Source: a virus. Taken from it: 64,000 bases of DNA. Of the stretch, positions 40,633-49,569 are shown in pieces. The position numbers were made by a program, and so were the translations under genes. The stretch covers positions 1 through 64,000 of IMG/VR virus record IMGVR_UViG_3300028558_000016; one strand, written 5' to 3'. The notes under the pieces are model-generated. The model searched no databases and had not been told where the DNA came from. It worked only from the letters and a program-made list of their open reading frames with translations. The first letter of the stretch is position 1, and each line of letters starts with the position of its first letter.

Positions 40633-41127
40633 TTACAGTTCCCTTTCTATGTAATCGGCAATCTCAGTGAATGATTTCTTTTGAGTATCATTCATGTCCA
40701 TTAAACCATCTGCTATGTGACTCATTTCATGATCTTCTCTCAAAAGAGATGGAACTTTTTCAAATCTTTCTGGAATGTTTCCGCCAGCTCTTCTAACCTT
40801 ATCGTTAGAATATCCAGCTACTTTAGCAGCAACTCCAAGAACGCAAAATCCCCACTCCTGTTTTGCACCCATTTCCATTTCCGTCTTGGTATGCTTTCTG
40901 GCAAGGCTTCCATCGATCTGTTCAAATTTTCCAGATCTTAAAGCTTCTAACCATTTCTTTTTAAATACAGGAGGAAGCTTTCCTTCTTTAGATTTTTTGA
41001 TCTCAGCATCCAACTTCTTCATTATATTTCCAACTCCAGCAGGTTTATCAAGCTGGACACCTACCACATTAGAACTCTTCTTATGCGGTGACAGTGGCTT
41101 TTTCTTTAGTTGTACTTGCGCTGACAT
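40633..41127 (-). CDS. phage-conserved hypothetical protein
   Basis: A 164-residue protein with KKKWLEALRSGKFEQIDGSL, WGFCVLGVAAKVAG and a C-terminal MNDTQKKSFTEIADYIE. This pattern recurs in many phages and has no known function. It overlaps the AAA+ gene by 47 bases. Confidence 0.72.
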   Translation of the reverse strand: MSAQVQLKKKPLSPHKKSSNVVGVQLDKPAGVGNIMKKLDAEIKKSKEGKLPPVFKKKWLEALRSGKFEQIDGSLARKHTKTEMEMGAKQEWGFCVLGVAAKVAGYSNDKVRRAGGNIPERFEKVPSLLREDHEMSHIADGLMDMNDTQKKSFTEIADYIEREL

Positions 41128-42688
41128 TTTCCTTTATTTTTATTGGGGTTATGTTTTTAATCTTATCGTTTTGTTCTGTCTGCAATTCATAGGCCAAATC
41201 CTCGAAATGGTGCTGGTGGTTCATCCTTGAGTTCTGTTTGAATGATTTCAATATTGAATCAGTCACATCATCAATGGTAACACCAGATGGTTTCTTTTTG
41301 TTTCCTTCCAAATCTCTGTTTATAGCAGAGGTGATTGACTCATTGACGATGGAAGCAATCATGGCTCCATTTATGATATGAGACATGCAGAAATCCATGT
41401 TAGAACCACTTTCCAATTCTATCTGGTACAGACGTAATGTTTTATCAAACACGAGCTGTGCGGCACTCTTAGAGATTTTCTTTGCATCAATGGTTGCAGA
41501 TGCACATGGAACTTTTTTCAAGTTGAGGTTGAATATCATTTCAACACTTTCCTGTGTTGGACGTGGAACTTTAATCTTCTTGTCAATACGTCCTTCGCGT
41601 ATTACTGCACTGTCCAACATGTCAGGTCTGTTTGTAGTCAATATTACAATTGCAGAGCTTTCATCAAGACCGTCCATTTCAGTAAGGAACTGAGGAACTA
41701 TCGTCTTGTCAACATCACTGCTTTTTCCTGAACCTCTTTTGCTTAGGATTGCTTCTGCTTCATCAATGAAGATTATTGCAGGACATCCGGTATTCTTTTT
41801 GTATTCGCGAGCTGATGCAAATATTCCACGAATTCTTTCTTCGCTTGCGCCAACGTACATGTTTAAAATTTCAGGACCTTTGATGTAAATAAATCCTGAC
41901 TCTTCTGTTTTGTATAACTCTGCAATGGATGAAGCAACAGCTTTTCCAATCATCGTCTTACCGTTACCTGGAGGTCCCCATAACAAAATACCCTTTGTTG
42001 GTTTTCTTCCATATTCAGAAAATAATTCTTTATATTTTATAGGATGCTCAATTGCTTCCTGCATGCTCTTCTTCACATCTTCAAGACCACCAATATCTGC
42101 CCAGGTAACTCCTGTTTTGGAAGTGAACACATATTGACCTTGATTTTTTCCAAGGTTCTTCATGATCAATGTTCCAGACTCATCGAGAATAACACGACAT
42201 CCTTTTTCCAATTTTTGTTTTGGATCTTTTGGATTTTGATCGCTGAACAATCCGGTTAAAACAATTCTAACACTTCCGTTAGCATCTATTTCCGCGTGAT
42301 GGTCATCAAGAATATCTTTAATGATCACGGTCATTCCATAACTAACTCCGTCGGTTTTTTCAACTATTCCAACACCGGCTTTAGTTGTCACCAATTTAAC
42401 GGTGTCACCAACCTTTAGTTTAAGAAGGTCTTTTTGCTTTTTAGTGTAAAGAACTTCTATGCGTTTGTTGTCATAGATCAACACGCAAGTGTCTTCTTTA
42501 TGTTTTGCACTTGGAAGATAATCTTCATCATTAGCTTCCTTTGGCATGGTGATTCTCTTATCGAGAGCTATCACAATTCCATAGGTAAATGATTGATCAA
42601 AAATTCCGCGCAAGTAATCTTGCTGCTGTGCGATAATTTCTTTTGCCTGTTCAAGGACTTCAGATGTTGCTGGCGTTTTACCTGACAT
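41081..42688 (-). CDS. proteasome-ATPase-like AAA+ unfoldase (ARC/Mpa/PAN type)
   Basis: A 535-residue AAA+ protein. A short helical N-terminus precedes an OB-like segment (residues about 60-185) and TWADIGGLEDVKKSMQEAI. Walker A GPPGNGKT is at 238-245, Walker B IIFIDEAEA near 293 and sensor 1 TTNRPD near 345. This architecture (coil, OB, AAA) is that of the proteasomal ATPases Mpa/ARC/PAN and of Cdc48. It lacks the C-terminal HbYX tail that docks a proteasome (it ends KATVTA). It may unfold proteins or remodel complexes, with an unknown peptidase partner. Confidence 0.82.
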   Translation of the reverse strand: MSGKTPATSEVLEQAKEIIAQQQDYLRGIFDQSFTYGIVIALDKRITMPKEANDEDYLPSAKHKEDTCVLIYDNKRIEVLYTKKQKDLLKLKVGDTVKLVTTKAGVGIVEKTDGVSYGMTVIIKDILDDHHAEIDANGSVRIVLTGLFSDQNPKDPKQKLEKGCRVILDESGTLIMKNLGKNQGQYVFTSKTGVTWADIGGLEDVKKSMQEAIEHPIKYKELFSEYGRKPTKGILLWGPPGNGKTMIGKAVASSIAELYKTEESGFIYIKGPEILNMYVGASEERIRGIFASAREYKKNTGCPAIIFIDEAEAILSKRGSGKSSDVDKTIVPQFLTEMDGLDESSAIVILTTNRPDMLDSAVIREGRIDKKIKVPRPTQESVEMIFNLNLKKVPCASATIDAKKISKSAAQLVFDKTLRLYQIELESGSNMDFCMSHIINGAMIASIVNESITSAINRDLEGNKKKPSGVTIDDVTDSILKSFKQNSRMNHQHHFEDLAYELQTEQNDKIKNITPIKIKENVSASTTKEKATVTA

Positions 42689-42708
42689 AATGGTTGGTTT
42701 TTAATTTA

Positions 42709-43029
42709 TTATACTTTTGTTTTTTCTTTTTTGCTTGTTACGTAAAATGCTGCCAATTGATCCTCAGGACTTCCTAATACAGCTTTTAAAATCTCCAAAA
42801 CATTTGAAACTGCTTCAGATGGAGATTTTACATCCTTGTCTTGAAACCAAGCTTCTTTTTCATCCTCATCTCCTCTTCCACCAATCGCTTTGGACATTAT
42901 TTCTTTTGGACCCTTTACTTTTAAAGTATGATCATCTCCACATTCTATGGTAATCATTCCTTCATCGGAATCCGGATTAGTTCTTATTGAATAAAGAACT
43001 CCTGTTGAATTTGTTGTTACTTTTATCAT
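42709..43029 (-). CDS. hypothetical protein
   Basis: A 106-residue protein with a beta-rich N-terminal half and an acidic middle. It has its own promoter-like site at 43055-43062 and starts the transcript carrying the AAA+ gene. Function unknown. Confidence 0.66.
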   Translation of the reverse strand: MIKVTTNSTGVLYSIRTNPDSDEGMITIECGDDHTLKVKGPKEIMSKAIGGRGDEDEKEAWFQDKDVKSPSEAVSNVLEILKAVLGSPEDQLAAFYVTSKKEKTKV

Positions 43030-43054
43030 TTTATTACTTCTTTCTTCAGTTGAG

Positions 43055-43062
43055 CAAATATA
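43055..43062 (-). promoter_or_regulatory. Bacteroidota-type promoter -7 element
   Basis: The minus strand reads TATATTTG, an exact TAnnTTTG match, 26 bases before the ATG at 43029, inside an 86-base AT-rich gap. It is the best host-type promoter candidate seen. Confidence 0.55.
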
Positions 43063-43115
43063 CTAATTTTTTGAAACTTAGAAAAATTATTTGAATCATT
43101 TCTGGGGCATTGATA

Positions 43116-43715
43116 TTAACTACTTACTGCAATATCTGCAGCCATATTTTTTAGAATGCTCGAAATTACATCTTCGCCAATTAGATTTATCTCACCTATG
43201 ATTAGGTCATATTCTTTTTTGGTGATACTCTTCTTAGCTTTGGCCTTATTTATTTTACTTATCAACGCATTTACCTTTTTATCTCCTTCGGTCTTTTCCT
43301 TCTCTGATTTTTGATGATCTGGATTTTCCAATAAACTGTATCTTATATCATGGATATTAGCCATGAATGTTTTTACCGGAGAAGGAACAACATCGCCTTT
43401 CTCAGTGAGAACCCTAACACATGCATCAGCCATATCAATGATGATGTTCTGATTTGTTGTTATTATTCTGAATTCATCTTTCGATGGATTTTGGACAATT
43501 CTCGACACAATTGTTTTCAGTTGGTTGATAGGTAATTCTCTTTCAGGAAAAAGATATGTGGTCTTTGTGAAAGGAATTATTTTTTCCAATTGCTCATACG
43601 TGTGATAAGGAGCAACAAGACATTTAATGATCTTACCTTCGTAAAGCATCTTCGATGTTTCCATTTCTTCCTTGGAAAGATCAAATAAATTAGGTTTAAT
43701 TTTCGGACTTGCCAT
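43116..43715 (-). CDS. hypothetical protein
   Basis: A 199-residue protein, mostly helical, Lys-rich in its last third (KINKAKAKKSITKKEYDLI). No family recognised. It starts one base after the 285-residue gene stop. Confidence 0.66.
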   Translation of the reverse strand: MASPKIKPNLFDLSKEEMETSKMLYEGKIIKCLVAPYHTYEQLEKIIPFTKTTYLFPERELPINQLKTIVSRIVQNPSKDEFRIITTNQNIIIDMADACVRVLTEKGDVVPSPVKTFMANIHDIRYSLLENPDHQKSEKEKTEGDKKVNALISKINKAKAKKSITKKEYDLIIGEINLIGEDVISSILKNMAADIAVSS

Positions 43716-43716
43716 A

Positions 43717-44574
43717 TTACTTTATTAATGTTTTAATTTTAACGCTTGGTGTTTGATACTTCAACCATTCATTCAATTTCCTTCTGATTGGTTTGCATTC
43801 GATTATTTCTTCTTTCTCTTGTTCAGATTCAGCTATCTTGTTTCTATATTCTTTCTTTTTAGTTTCATCTGTATTAATCTCAATTCCTCTTTTTGCCAAT
43901 TTAATTATTTGATCACAGATGTCAATACTTTTTTCATCTTCTTTTAATCCATTCTCTGACTCAACAAGACATTTTTTAACTGTCTGATTTTCTGTATACC
44001 AACTTCTTCCTTTGATCCATTTTATCTCATGCGCGGTAAATGGCATCTTTCCAGGCTTAGGTCTTTTTGCTTTGGAAACTTTATAGTAATCTTCCTCGAG
44101 ATTAACCATCTCTTCCAATTCCTTTTCATTTCGTTTTAACCACTTTGCGTATTCTTCCATGAACTCCAAGTTCTTGGCAAGAACCTTATACGATGGATGT
44201 ATTGCATTATACAATTCAGTTCTGTCTTCTTCTGGTTCTTCTTTAAGAATCCCAAGATAAAAACGAACATTGGTTAAATATCTTCCCTTGTGTCGAGAAA
44301 ATTTTCCATCAGTACCATCATCTTCCCATACATTATATCCCTTCGTTGGAACATAAAATATGTTTGATTCAGGATGTCCCAATGATCCTCCAGTATCACA
44401 TGCCTTAACAAGGCCTTCCTCGATTAATTCATCAAGATATTGTGTATGGAGATCTGAAAATTTTTCACCTCCAAGGACCTTGACAATCCCAGAAAGGCCT
44501 TGTCCCATTTTCTTTTGAACATCAACGACAAGTTGATATACTTCTTCTTTTGTTATAATTTTATCCTCTTTCAT
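43717..44574 (-). CDS. hypothetical protein
   Basis: A 285-residue charged protein. The N-terminal 70 residues could form a winged helix (DLHTQYLDELIEEGLVKACD). The rest is helical with many Glu and Lys. It overlaps the next gene's end by 14 bases. Function unknown. Confidence 0.66.
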   Translation of the reverse strand: MKEDKIITKEEVYQLVVDVQKKMGQGLSGIVKVLGGEKFSDLHTQYLDELIEEGLVKACDTGGSLGHPESNIFYVPTKGYNVWEDDGTDGKFSRHKGRYLTNVRFYLGILKEEPEEDRTELYNAIHPSYKVLAKNLEFMEEYAKWLKRNEKELEEMVNLEEDYYKVSKAKRPKPGKMPFTAHEIKWIKGRSWYTENQTVKKCLVESENGLKEDEKSIDICDQIIKLAKRGIEINTDETKKKEYRNKIAESEQEKEEIIECKPIRRKLNEWLKYQTPSVKIKTLIK

Positions 44575-44977
44575 GAGACATTAATTTTTCTAATCCTTGT
44601 TTTGTTCCATCTTCATCTTTCCATTTTTGGAATTCTGCCAATTTATCTGGAGTGCTAATATCAGCATCAGATACCATTTGAAAGAATTCTTTTTCAGAAG
44701 CAAATCCTAATTGAGCAACCAATTCTTCAATCTCTTTATTTGGAGAAAGTCCAGGTTCATGTGAACTTCCATCTTTGTTGATAGTTATGGTCTCATTGAT
44801 CTTTTGCATGTTAACTCTATCATACTTCTTTTTAATCTCTTCAAGATCATCATCAGGCATAACGTATACAGGATAATCATCATAATCAAATGTATCACAT
44901 ACGGAAATAACATGCGTTGCACCTTTTTCCTTTGCGGTGGCTATCCACCGGTCTACATCTTTTCTACTTGCTGCCAT
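44561..44977 (-). CDS. phage-conserved hypothetical protein
   Basis: A 138-residue protein starting MAASRKDVDRWIATAKEKGA, then THVISVCDTFDYDDYPVYV. This N-terminal pattern is common in phage proteins of unknown function. A TATAAATA (late-promoter-like) site lies ten bases upstream of its ATG. Confidence 0.68.
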   Translation of the reverse strand: MAASRKDVDRWIATAKEKGATHVISVCDTFDYDDYPVYVMPDDDLEEIKKKYDRVNMQKINETITINKDGSSHEPGLSPNKEIEELVAQLGFASEKEFFQMVSDADISTPDKLAEFQKWKDEDGTKQGLEKLMSHERG

Positions 44978-44986
44978 TTTATTTTA

Positions 44987-44994
44987 TATTTATA
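44987..44994 (-). promoter_or_regulatory. T4-late-like TATAAATA
   Basis: TATAAATA on the minus strand, ten bases before the ATG at 44977. The same spacing to the ATG is seen for the plus-strand site at 9421. AT-rich sequence can match by chance. Confidence 0.38.
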
Positions 44995-46665
44995 TTACCA
45001 ATCTCCTGAAGCACCACCGCCGGATGAACTTCCACCGCCAAAATCTGAACTTGAACTTGAAGATGAACTGCTCGAAGAACTTGAGCTTGACATTGATGAA
45101 TACAATGCTGCTTGTCTTCTTCTTTCTTCTTCGGCTTCTTCCTCTCTTTTCCTTCTTCGTTTTCTTTCCTCTTCTTCGATGTCATCGTCAGCTTTACGTT
45201 TAACAGAATCAAGATCACTTATTAAAGCATACATCTCGCTGTAAGCAATCAATGGATTATTTGCTTCTCTGTACATTGCTGCTTTAGATTCAACCGTTCT
45301 AAATTTTGATTTAGTCGTGGATGAAACGTCACTATTTCCAATTCTTCGTTTAACATCATTAAGCAATGAATTTATTCTGCTTCTATTGGTTGATACATAT
45401 TTAACTGCATCAGATATTTTGTTTAACCTATCGTCGACAACTTTTAAGTGACCTTTTATTTCTCTTTCTGAGGTTTGAATCGAATGAAAATTCATCTTAC
45501 ATTCATCGTACTTTTCCATTGTAGACTCATTGATCTTATGTTGTAACTTCAATAAGGCATTATGCATATCGCTAAGCTTATTAATAAGCATCTTTTCTGG
45601 AAAGGCAATCTCAATAACACTGCTTGAATAGGTTGAAACCATTCTGGTGTAATTGGCATTGGTGTTCGTTATCGCTGCATTAATTTCCTGTGTGGTCTTG
45701 TAATAAGAATTGATGGAAGCTTTCAGAGTATTAAACTCTGTAAATCTAACATAAACAGCTCTTATAGATTCCAATAACGCAGATGAAATATTACGTATCA
45801 AAAGCTGTTCAGACTCCATCGACTCGATAGAAAGATTTCTTTGCGTAAGCAAATCATCCAATTTTCTTTTAGCCTCGTCATATTTGCTTAAGTCTGCAGT
45901 GAACACTGTTTTATTTTCCTTAGCCCACGCCAGCATCTTATTGTAATCATTTATAGAACTGTTATTATCGGATGTTAGTTTTTCCAATTTCATCTTCTTT
46001 TCTCTGGCCTCAGCAGCAATCTTCTCCTTTTTCCTTTTGTCAGTTATGTATAACACGATTAATGCAGCAATTGCAGCTCCTATAATTCCAAACCACGTGA
46101 AGAAAGTTACAAGACCATCGTTGAATGCTTGTTTGTCTTTTTCCATTTGTTCGGCCTGTTTTCTTTTAAGGTCTTTTCTTTCTTGCCACGACAACGGTCC
46201 AAGCTTCGTAGTGAAATCGTCTATGAGAGCATTAAAACCTGCTGTATAATTTTTCTGCTTAAGAAATGGAACCAATTTAGATTGTGCCTCGGTTCTTGCA
46301 TAACCATCCGTGATATATTCCTCAAGACCATCACCAACCTCTATTCTCCATTTTCTATCCGTAACAGATATGAGCATCAACAATCCATTGTTTAATTCTT
46401 TGGTTCCTATCCCCCATGCTCTAAATAACTCATTAGAATAAGAATCAACATCCTTGCCATCAAGAGACATAATAGTAACAATGGTCATTTCAATGGAAGA
46501 TTTATTTTTAAAATCTCTTATCTTCTTATCGAGAAGAGGTTCATCTGCATCATCGATGACATTTGCGAAATCGTTGACATACGTGTCAGTCTTATGCTCA
46601 GGCAAAGTCTGAGAATAAGTGTTCATCCATAAAATGGAAATAAATAGTACTAATGCTTTTTTCAT
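44995..46665 (-). CDS. TPM-domain (YgcG-like) membrane protein
   Basis: A 556-residue protein. It has a signal peptide (residues 1-18), then a TPM domain (residues about 25-155) with YVNDFANVIDDADE and GLLMLISVTDRKWRIEVGDG. A hydrophobic segment lies at about 192-212, and a long coiled-coil region at about 215-490. The C-terminus is Ser/Gly-rich and ends SSGGGASGDW, as is typical of YgcG proteins. TPM proteins act at membranes and are often paired with LemA, which is encoded nearby at 48550. It could alter the host envelope. Confidence 0.82.
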   Translation of the reverse strand: MKKALVLFISILWMNTYSQTLPEHKTDTYVNDFANVIDDADEPLLDKKIRDFKNKSSIEMTIVTIMSLDGKDVDSYSNELFRAWGIGTKELNNGLLMLISVTDRKWRIEVGDGLEEYITDGYARTEAQSKLVPFLKQKNYTAGFNALIDDFTTKLGPLSWQERKDLKRKQAEQMEKDKQAFNDGLVTFFTWFGIIGAAIAALIVLYITDKRKKEKIAAEAREKKMKLEKLTSDNNSSINDYNKMLAWAKENKTVFTADLSKYDEAKRKLDDLLTQRNLSIESMESEQLLIRNISSALLESIRAVYVRFTEFNTLKASINSYYKTTQEINAAITNTNANYTRMVSTYSSSVIEIAFPEKMLINKLSDMHNALLKLQHKINESTMEKYDECKMNFHSIQTSEREIKGHLKVVDDRLNKISDAVKYVSTNRSRINSLLNDVKRRIGNSDVSSTTKSKFRTVESKAAMYREANNPLIAYSEMYALISDLDSVKRKADDDIEEEERKRRRKREEEAEEERRRQAALYSSMSSSSSSSSSSSSSSSDFGGGSSSGGGASGDW

Positions 46666-47126
46666 GCTTCTTCTGTTTTTATTTCATCCTCATTTGTATA
46701 TGGATCTTCAACTCCGGCGTTGAGGATGTCTATCGCCTTCATTATTTCTTTATACCACTTAATTATTTTGGTGAGATGATAGTGTTTGAATTTAGTTCCG
46801 TCAAAATTAGGAACTATCTTCTCCATCATCTTCTCCTTATCGTCATTTGACAGATTTTCGAATCCATCAAGTTCTTCTCTTGTTATCTGTTTAGCATCTT
46901 CCATTGTTATCAAATTATCGATAACGCTTTCAAGACTACGTTCTCCACCAATCAAGAAAATCTTATATTCATCAATGGCAGCAACTTCCGAAACTTTTGC
47001 AGTAGTTATTTGTTTTTCATTCAAAAGACTTTGCGCACGACACATTGTCGGAGAACTTCCCTTAAACACCCACAATCCGGATTTTCCTTTTATTGTGATT
47101 AGATTTTTAATTTCAAATGGTTCCAT
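46662..47126 (-). CDS. hypothetical protein with DUF5606-like N-terminus
   Basis: A 154-residue protein (start at MEPFEIKN). The N-terminal pattern IKGKSGLWVFKGSS...VSEVAAIDEYKIFLIGGERSLESV resembles the Bacteroidota family DUF5606. The rest is helical and acidic. Function unknown; it suggests a Bacteroidota origin. Confidence 0.58.
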   Translation of the reverse strand: MEPFEIKNLITIKGKSGLWVFKGSSPTMCRAQSLLNEKQITTAKVSEVAAIDEYKIFLIGGERSLESVIDNLITMEDAKQITREELDGFENLSNDDKEKMMEKIVPNFDGTKFKHYHLTKIIKWYKEIMKAIDILNAGVEDPYTNEDEIKTEEA

Positions 47127-47127
47127 C

Positions 47128-47370
47128 TTATCTTTGTTTAAATATTGTAATCTTAAACTTATGCACAAAATATATTGACATGAATATTCTCAATAGAGGA
47201 AAGCCATACCCATAATATGGAAAATTAGAATTATAACTCGATGGTCCAAAAACCAAATAAGAAAATACCGACACTATAATTGTTAGCACAAGGTAAAATG
47301 CAATGAACATGATTAGCCAGTTCACTATAAACACTCTTGATTTAGACCACGTTACTTCTATCTTTTTCAT
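47128..47370 (-). CDS. small membrane protein
   Basis: An 80-residue protein with a hydrophobic segment near residues 14-42 and a Tyr-rich loop (YNSNFPYYGYGFPL) before a second segment. Function unknown. Confidence 0.6.
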   Translation of the reverse strand: MKKIEVTWSKSRVFIVNWLIMFIAFYLVLTIIVSVFSYLVFGPSSYNSNFPYYGYGFPLLRIFMSIYFVHKFKITIFKQR

Positions 47371-47531
47371 TATTGTGCAACTAAAGACTTCTCATGAAAT
47401 CTTGATTTATAATACGACATCTTTTTTCCTTTGTCATTGATGACGAAAACCTTGTTTTCTTCTTCTCCGAGTATTTCATAATTATTTCCAACTGTTAGGT
47501 CCGCATGCGAATTATGCTCGCACACCATCAT
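47370..47531 (-). CDS. small SH3-like phage protein
   Basis: A 53-residue protein (start at MMVCEHNSHADL; a longer frame begins at 47552). The segment NNYEILGEEENKVFVINDKGK suggests a small beta barrel. It overlaps the HNH gene by about 20 bases. Function unknown. Confidence 0.52.
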   Translation of the reverse strand: MMVCEHNSHADLTVGNNYEILGEEENKVFVINDKGKKMSYYKSRFHEKSLVAQ

Positions 47532-48546
47532 TTTTTTCTGTTTCGTTTTCATTTTGTTTAAGTTTGTTTTTTAGTTCGGACAATGCTGGTAAATCTCCCA
47601 GCGTCGTTTTTTCTTTTTTAAATAATGAGCCTTTCACTATATCCCATATAACAACATTCAACCTCGACATCTTCTTTTTCCATATTGAAAACATCAATGA
47701 TGAATATTGACAGGTCTTAAAGTGGTCTATTGTTTCTTGTTGTGTTGGAAATTCCTTATATTGCGATTTGATCAATTCAGATACTCTGTCATATTCAGCA
47801 AGACATTCTTTTTCTTTACCTTTTCCCCAATTAGGAACGTCTCTTTTTCTTTCTTCTATTAAGGATGGGTCAAGCACGGTATAAACAGTGTGATAGATGG
47901 AAGAATAAACAGCAAACACATCGGTTCCTTTAAATCGTATCTTCCTGTAGCTTTTTGAATTGGAAATAATATGAACCGTTTCAGAATGAAGCATGACATT
48001 ATCTCTGAAATCTGCGTATTCAGCAAGAGTCATATCAAGCGAATATCTTTCCTTCATTCGTTGTATTACGTGGTTAGCGTGATCGAGATTCCAATCATGG
48101 ATTTTTCCTTGCCTTTTCGCTTCAAACTCTTTCATGTGCAATGAACCCTTCTTAGTATTGCACACCATGCACATAGGCTGAAGATTTTCCAATTCATTAG
48201 AACCTCCTTTTGAACGAGCAGTCACATGATCCTTTGTGATCATTACTTCTCTTCCAAATGCATCTTTTCCATATAAGTTGAAATGCCAATTGTTGTATTT
48301 GTTTCTTCCATTACCAGGAGTCTTTTCAAGTGCAAAGTATTCTCCTTGTGTTGGACAACATGGACATTTAACTCCCTTGTGCTTAAACACTTTATAACCA
48401 AGAAGGCCTGACAAAACGTCAAAGCCTTCAAAGTTCTTTATTTTATGATCGGTATCAACGTTAGAGTCTGCTTCAACCCAGTCTAATACTGTTTTGATGT
48501 CATATACTCCTTGGCGTTTTAAACCACTGTTTGTCTTGGCAACCAT
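47512..48546 (-). CDS. HNH endonuclease
   Basis: A 344-residue protein. A CPCC motif near residue 61 and the HNH core TKDHVTARSKGGSNELENLQPMCMVCNTKKG near residues 104-134 are clear. The C-terminal half is helical and unassigned. It could be a free-standing homing endonuclease or a nuclease acting on phage or host DNA. Confidence 0.8.
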   Translation of the reverse strand: MVAKTNSGLKRQGVYDIKTVLDWVEADSNVDTDHKIKNFEGFDVLSGLLGYKVFKHKGVKCPCCPTQGEYFALEKTPGNGRNKYNNWHFNLYGKDAFGREVMITKDHVTARSKGGSNELENLQPMCMVCNTKKGSLHMKEFEAKRQGKIHDWNLDHANHVIQRMKERYSLDMTLAEYADFRDNVMLHSETVHIISNSKSYRKIRFKGTDVFAVYSSIYHTVYTVLDPSLIEERKRDVPNWGKGKEKECLAEYDRVSELIKSQYKEFPTQQETIDHFKTCQYSSLMFSIWKKKMSRLNVVIWDIVKGSLFKKEKTTLGDLPALSELKNKLKQNENETEKNDGVRA

Positions 48547-48549
48547 GTT

Positions 48550-49146
48550 TTACTTGATATTGAATTCCACGTCAGGGGAATTCTGTGCGTTAGAATTTGC
48601 TTTAAAATAATCTTTGCGTGAATATCCAAATGCACCAGCCCAAACATTTTTTGGAAACACCTTGATGTATTTGTTATACTCAACAACGGTCTTGTTGAAA
48701 TCTTTACGTGATATTGTTATCCTGTTTTCAGTTCCAGCAATTTCGCTTTGTAAATTTAAAAATTGTTGATCAGCTTTTAAATTTGGATATTGTTCTGCAA
48801 CAACCATCAAACGTCCCAATGAACTGGAAAGTTGTGTTTGTGCGGCTTCAAATTGAGCAATGCTTTCTGAATTTAATTTAGATGGATCGATTGTCACCTT
48901 TGTTGCATTTGCTCTTGCTTCAATAACGGCTGTCAATGTTGACTTTTCGAAATTTGCATAAGCCTCAACGGTCTTAACGAGCTTTGGAATTAAATCCATT
49001 CTGCGTTGATATTGTGTTTGGACGTCTCCCCAACTTTGATCGACTGTTTCTTCCTTTGTTGCCATGTTGTTGAAACTTGTGCAACCATTCATAAAGATGA
49101 GTATTGACACAAATCCAATGATTCCTATTGTGATGTATTTTTTCAT
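48550..49146 (-). CDS. lemA: LemA-family lipoprotein
   Basis: A 198-residue protein with a signal segment ending in a lipobox-like NGCTSF. It then has the LemA core: VDQSWGDVQTQYQRRMDLIPKL, ANFEKSTLTAVIEARANAT and a NLKADQQFLNLQSEIAGTENRI helix. LemA proteins often accompany TPM/YgcG proteins. A promoter-like TATATTTA lies 34 bases upstream. Confidence 0.88.
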   Translation of the reverse strand: MKKYITIGIIGFVSILIFMNGCTSFNNMATKEETVDQSWGDVQTQYQRRMDLIPKLVKTVEAYANFEKSTLTAVIEARANATKVTIDPSKLNSESIAQFEAAQTQLSSSLGRLMVVAEQYPNLKADQQFLNLQSEIAGTENRITISRKDFNKTVVEYNKYIKVFPKNVWAGAFGYSRKDYFKANSNAQNSPDVEFNIK

Positions 49147-49179
49147 GTTATTTGTTTTGGTTTATCTATGATTTAATTG

Positions 49180-49187
49180 TAAATATA
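49180..49187 (-). promoter_or_regulatory. promoter-like TATATTTA element
   Basis: GTATATTTAC, one base off TAnnTTTG, 34 bases before the LemA ATG in a 64-base gap. Confidence 0.4.
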
Positions 49188-49210
49188 CTAACTTCTTTTC
49201 TAAAATAAAA

Positions 49211-49561
49211 CTACTTCCTAAATCGCTTGAACCTATCTAATACCTTGAGACTTCCTGATAATAAGACAGACAATAAAACCAAGGCTATTCCTGCGATGAA
49301 AAACTCTTTCGCGGCAACCATCATCTCAAGCATCCAAAATATATTCATGGCCAACCAACAGTTAACTGCCATTGAAATGGAAATATTTCCAGCATCAGGT
49401 TTTTCAAATGCTGATGCAACTCCGGTTAGAACAGTTGGAATGATTAAAAATGTAGCAATCTTAATCTCATCAAACATCCACAATGAGTCCATCGAAAACC
49501 ATAAAATGGAATTTGAAGCCTCAAGCCACATGAATATTTTATTCCTCGTTCCTTGTTCCAT
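49211..49561 (-). CDS. multi-pass membrane protein
   Basis: A 116-residue protein starting MEQGTRNK, with three to four hydrophobic segments. It overlaps no gene with this start. Function unknown. Confidence 0.58.
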   Translation of the reverse strand: MEQGTRNKIFMWLEASNSILWFSMDSLWMFDEIKIATFLIIPTVLTGVASAFEKPDAGNISISMAVNCWLAMNIFWMLEMMVAAKEFFIAGIALVLLSVLLSGSLKVLDRFKRFRK

Positions 49562-49569
49562 AATAACGA

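Noticed and set aside
45000-45110. Simple repeat in TPM gene end
   Set aside because: It encodes the Ser/Gly-rich tail usual for YgcG proteins, not a separate element.
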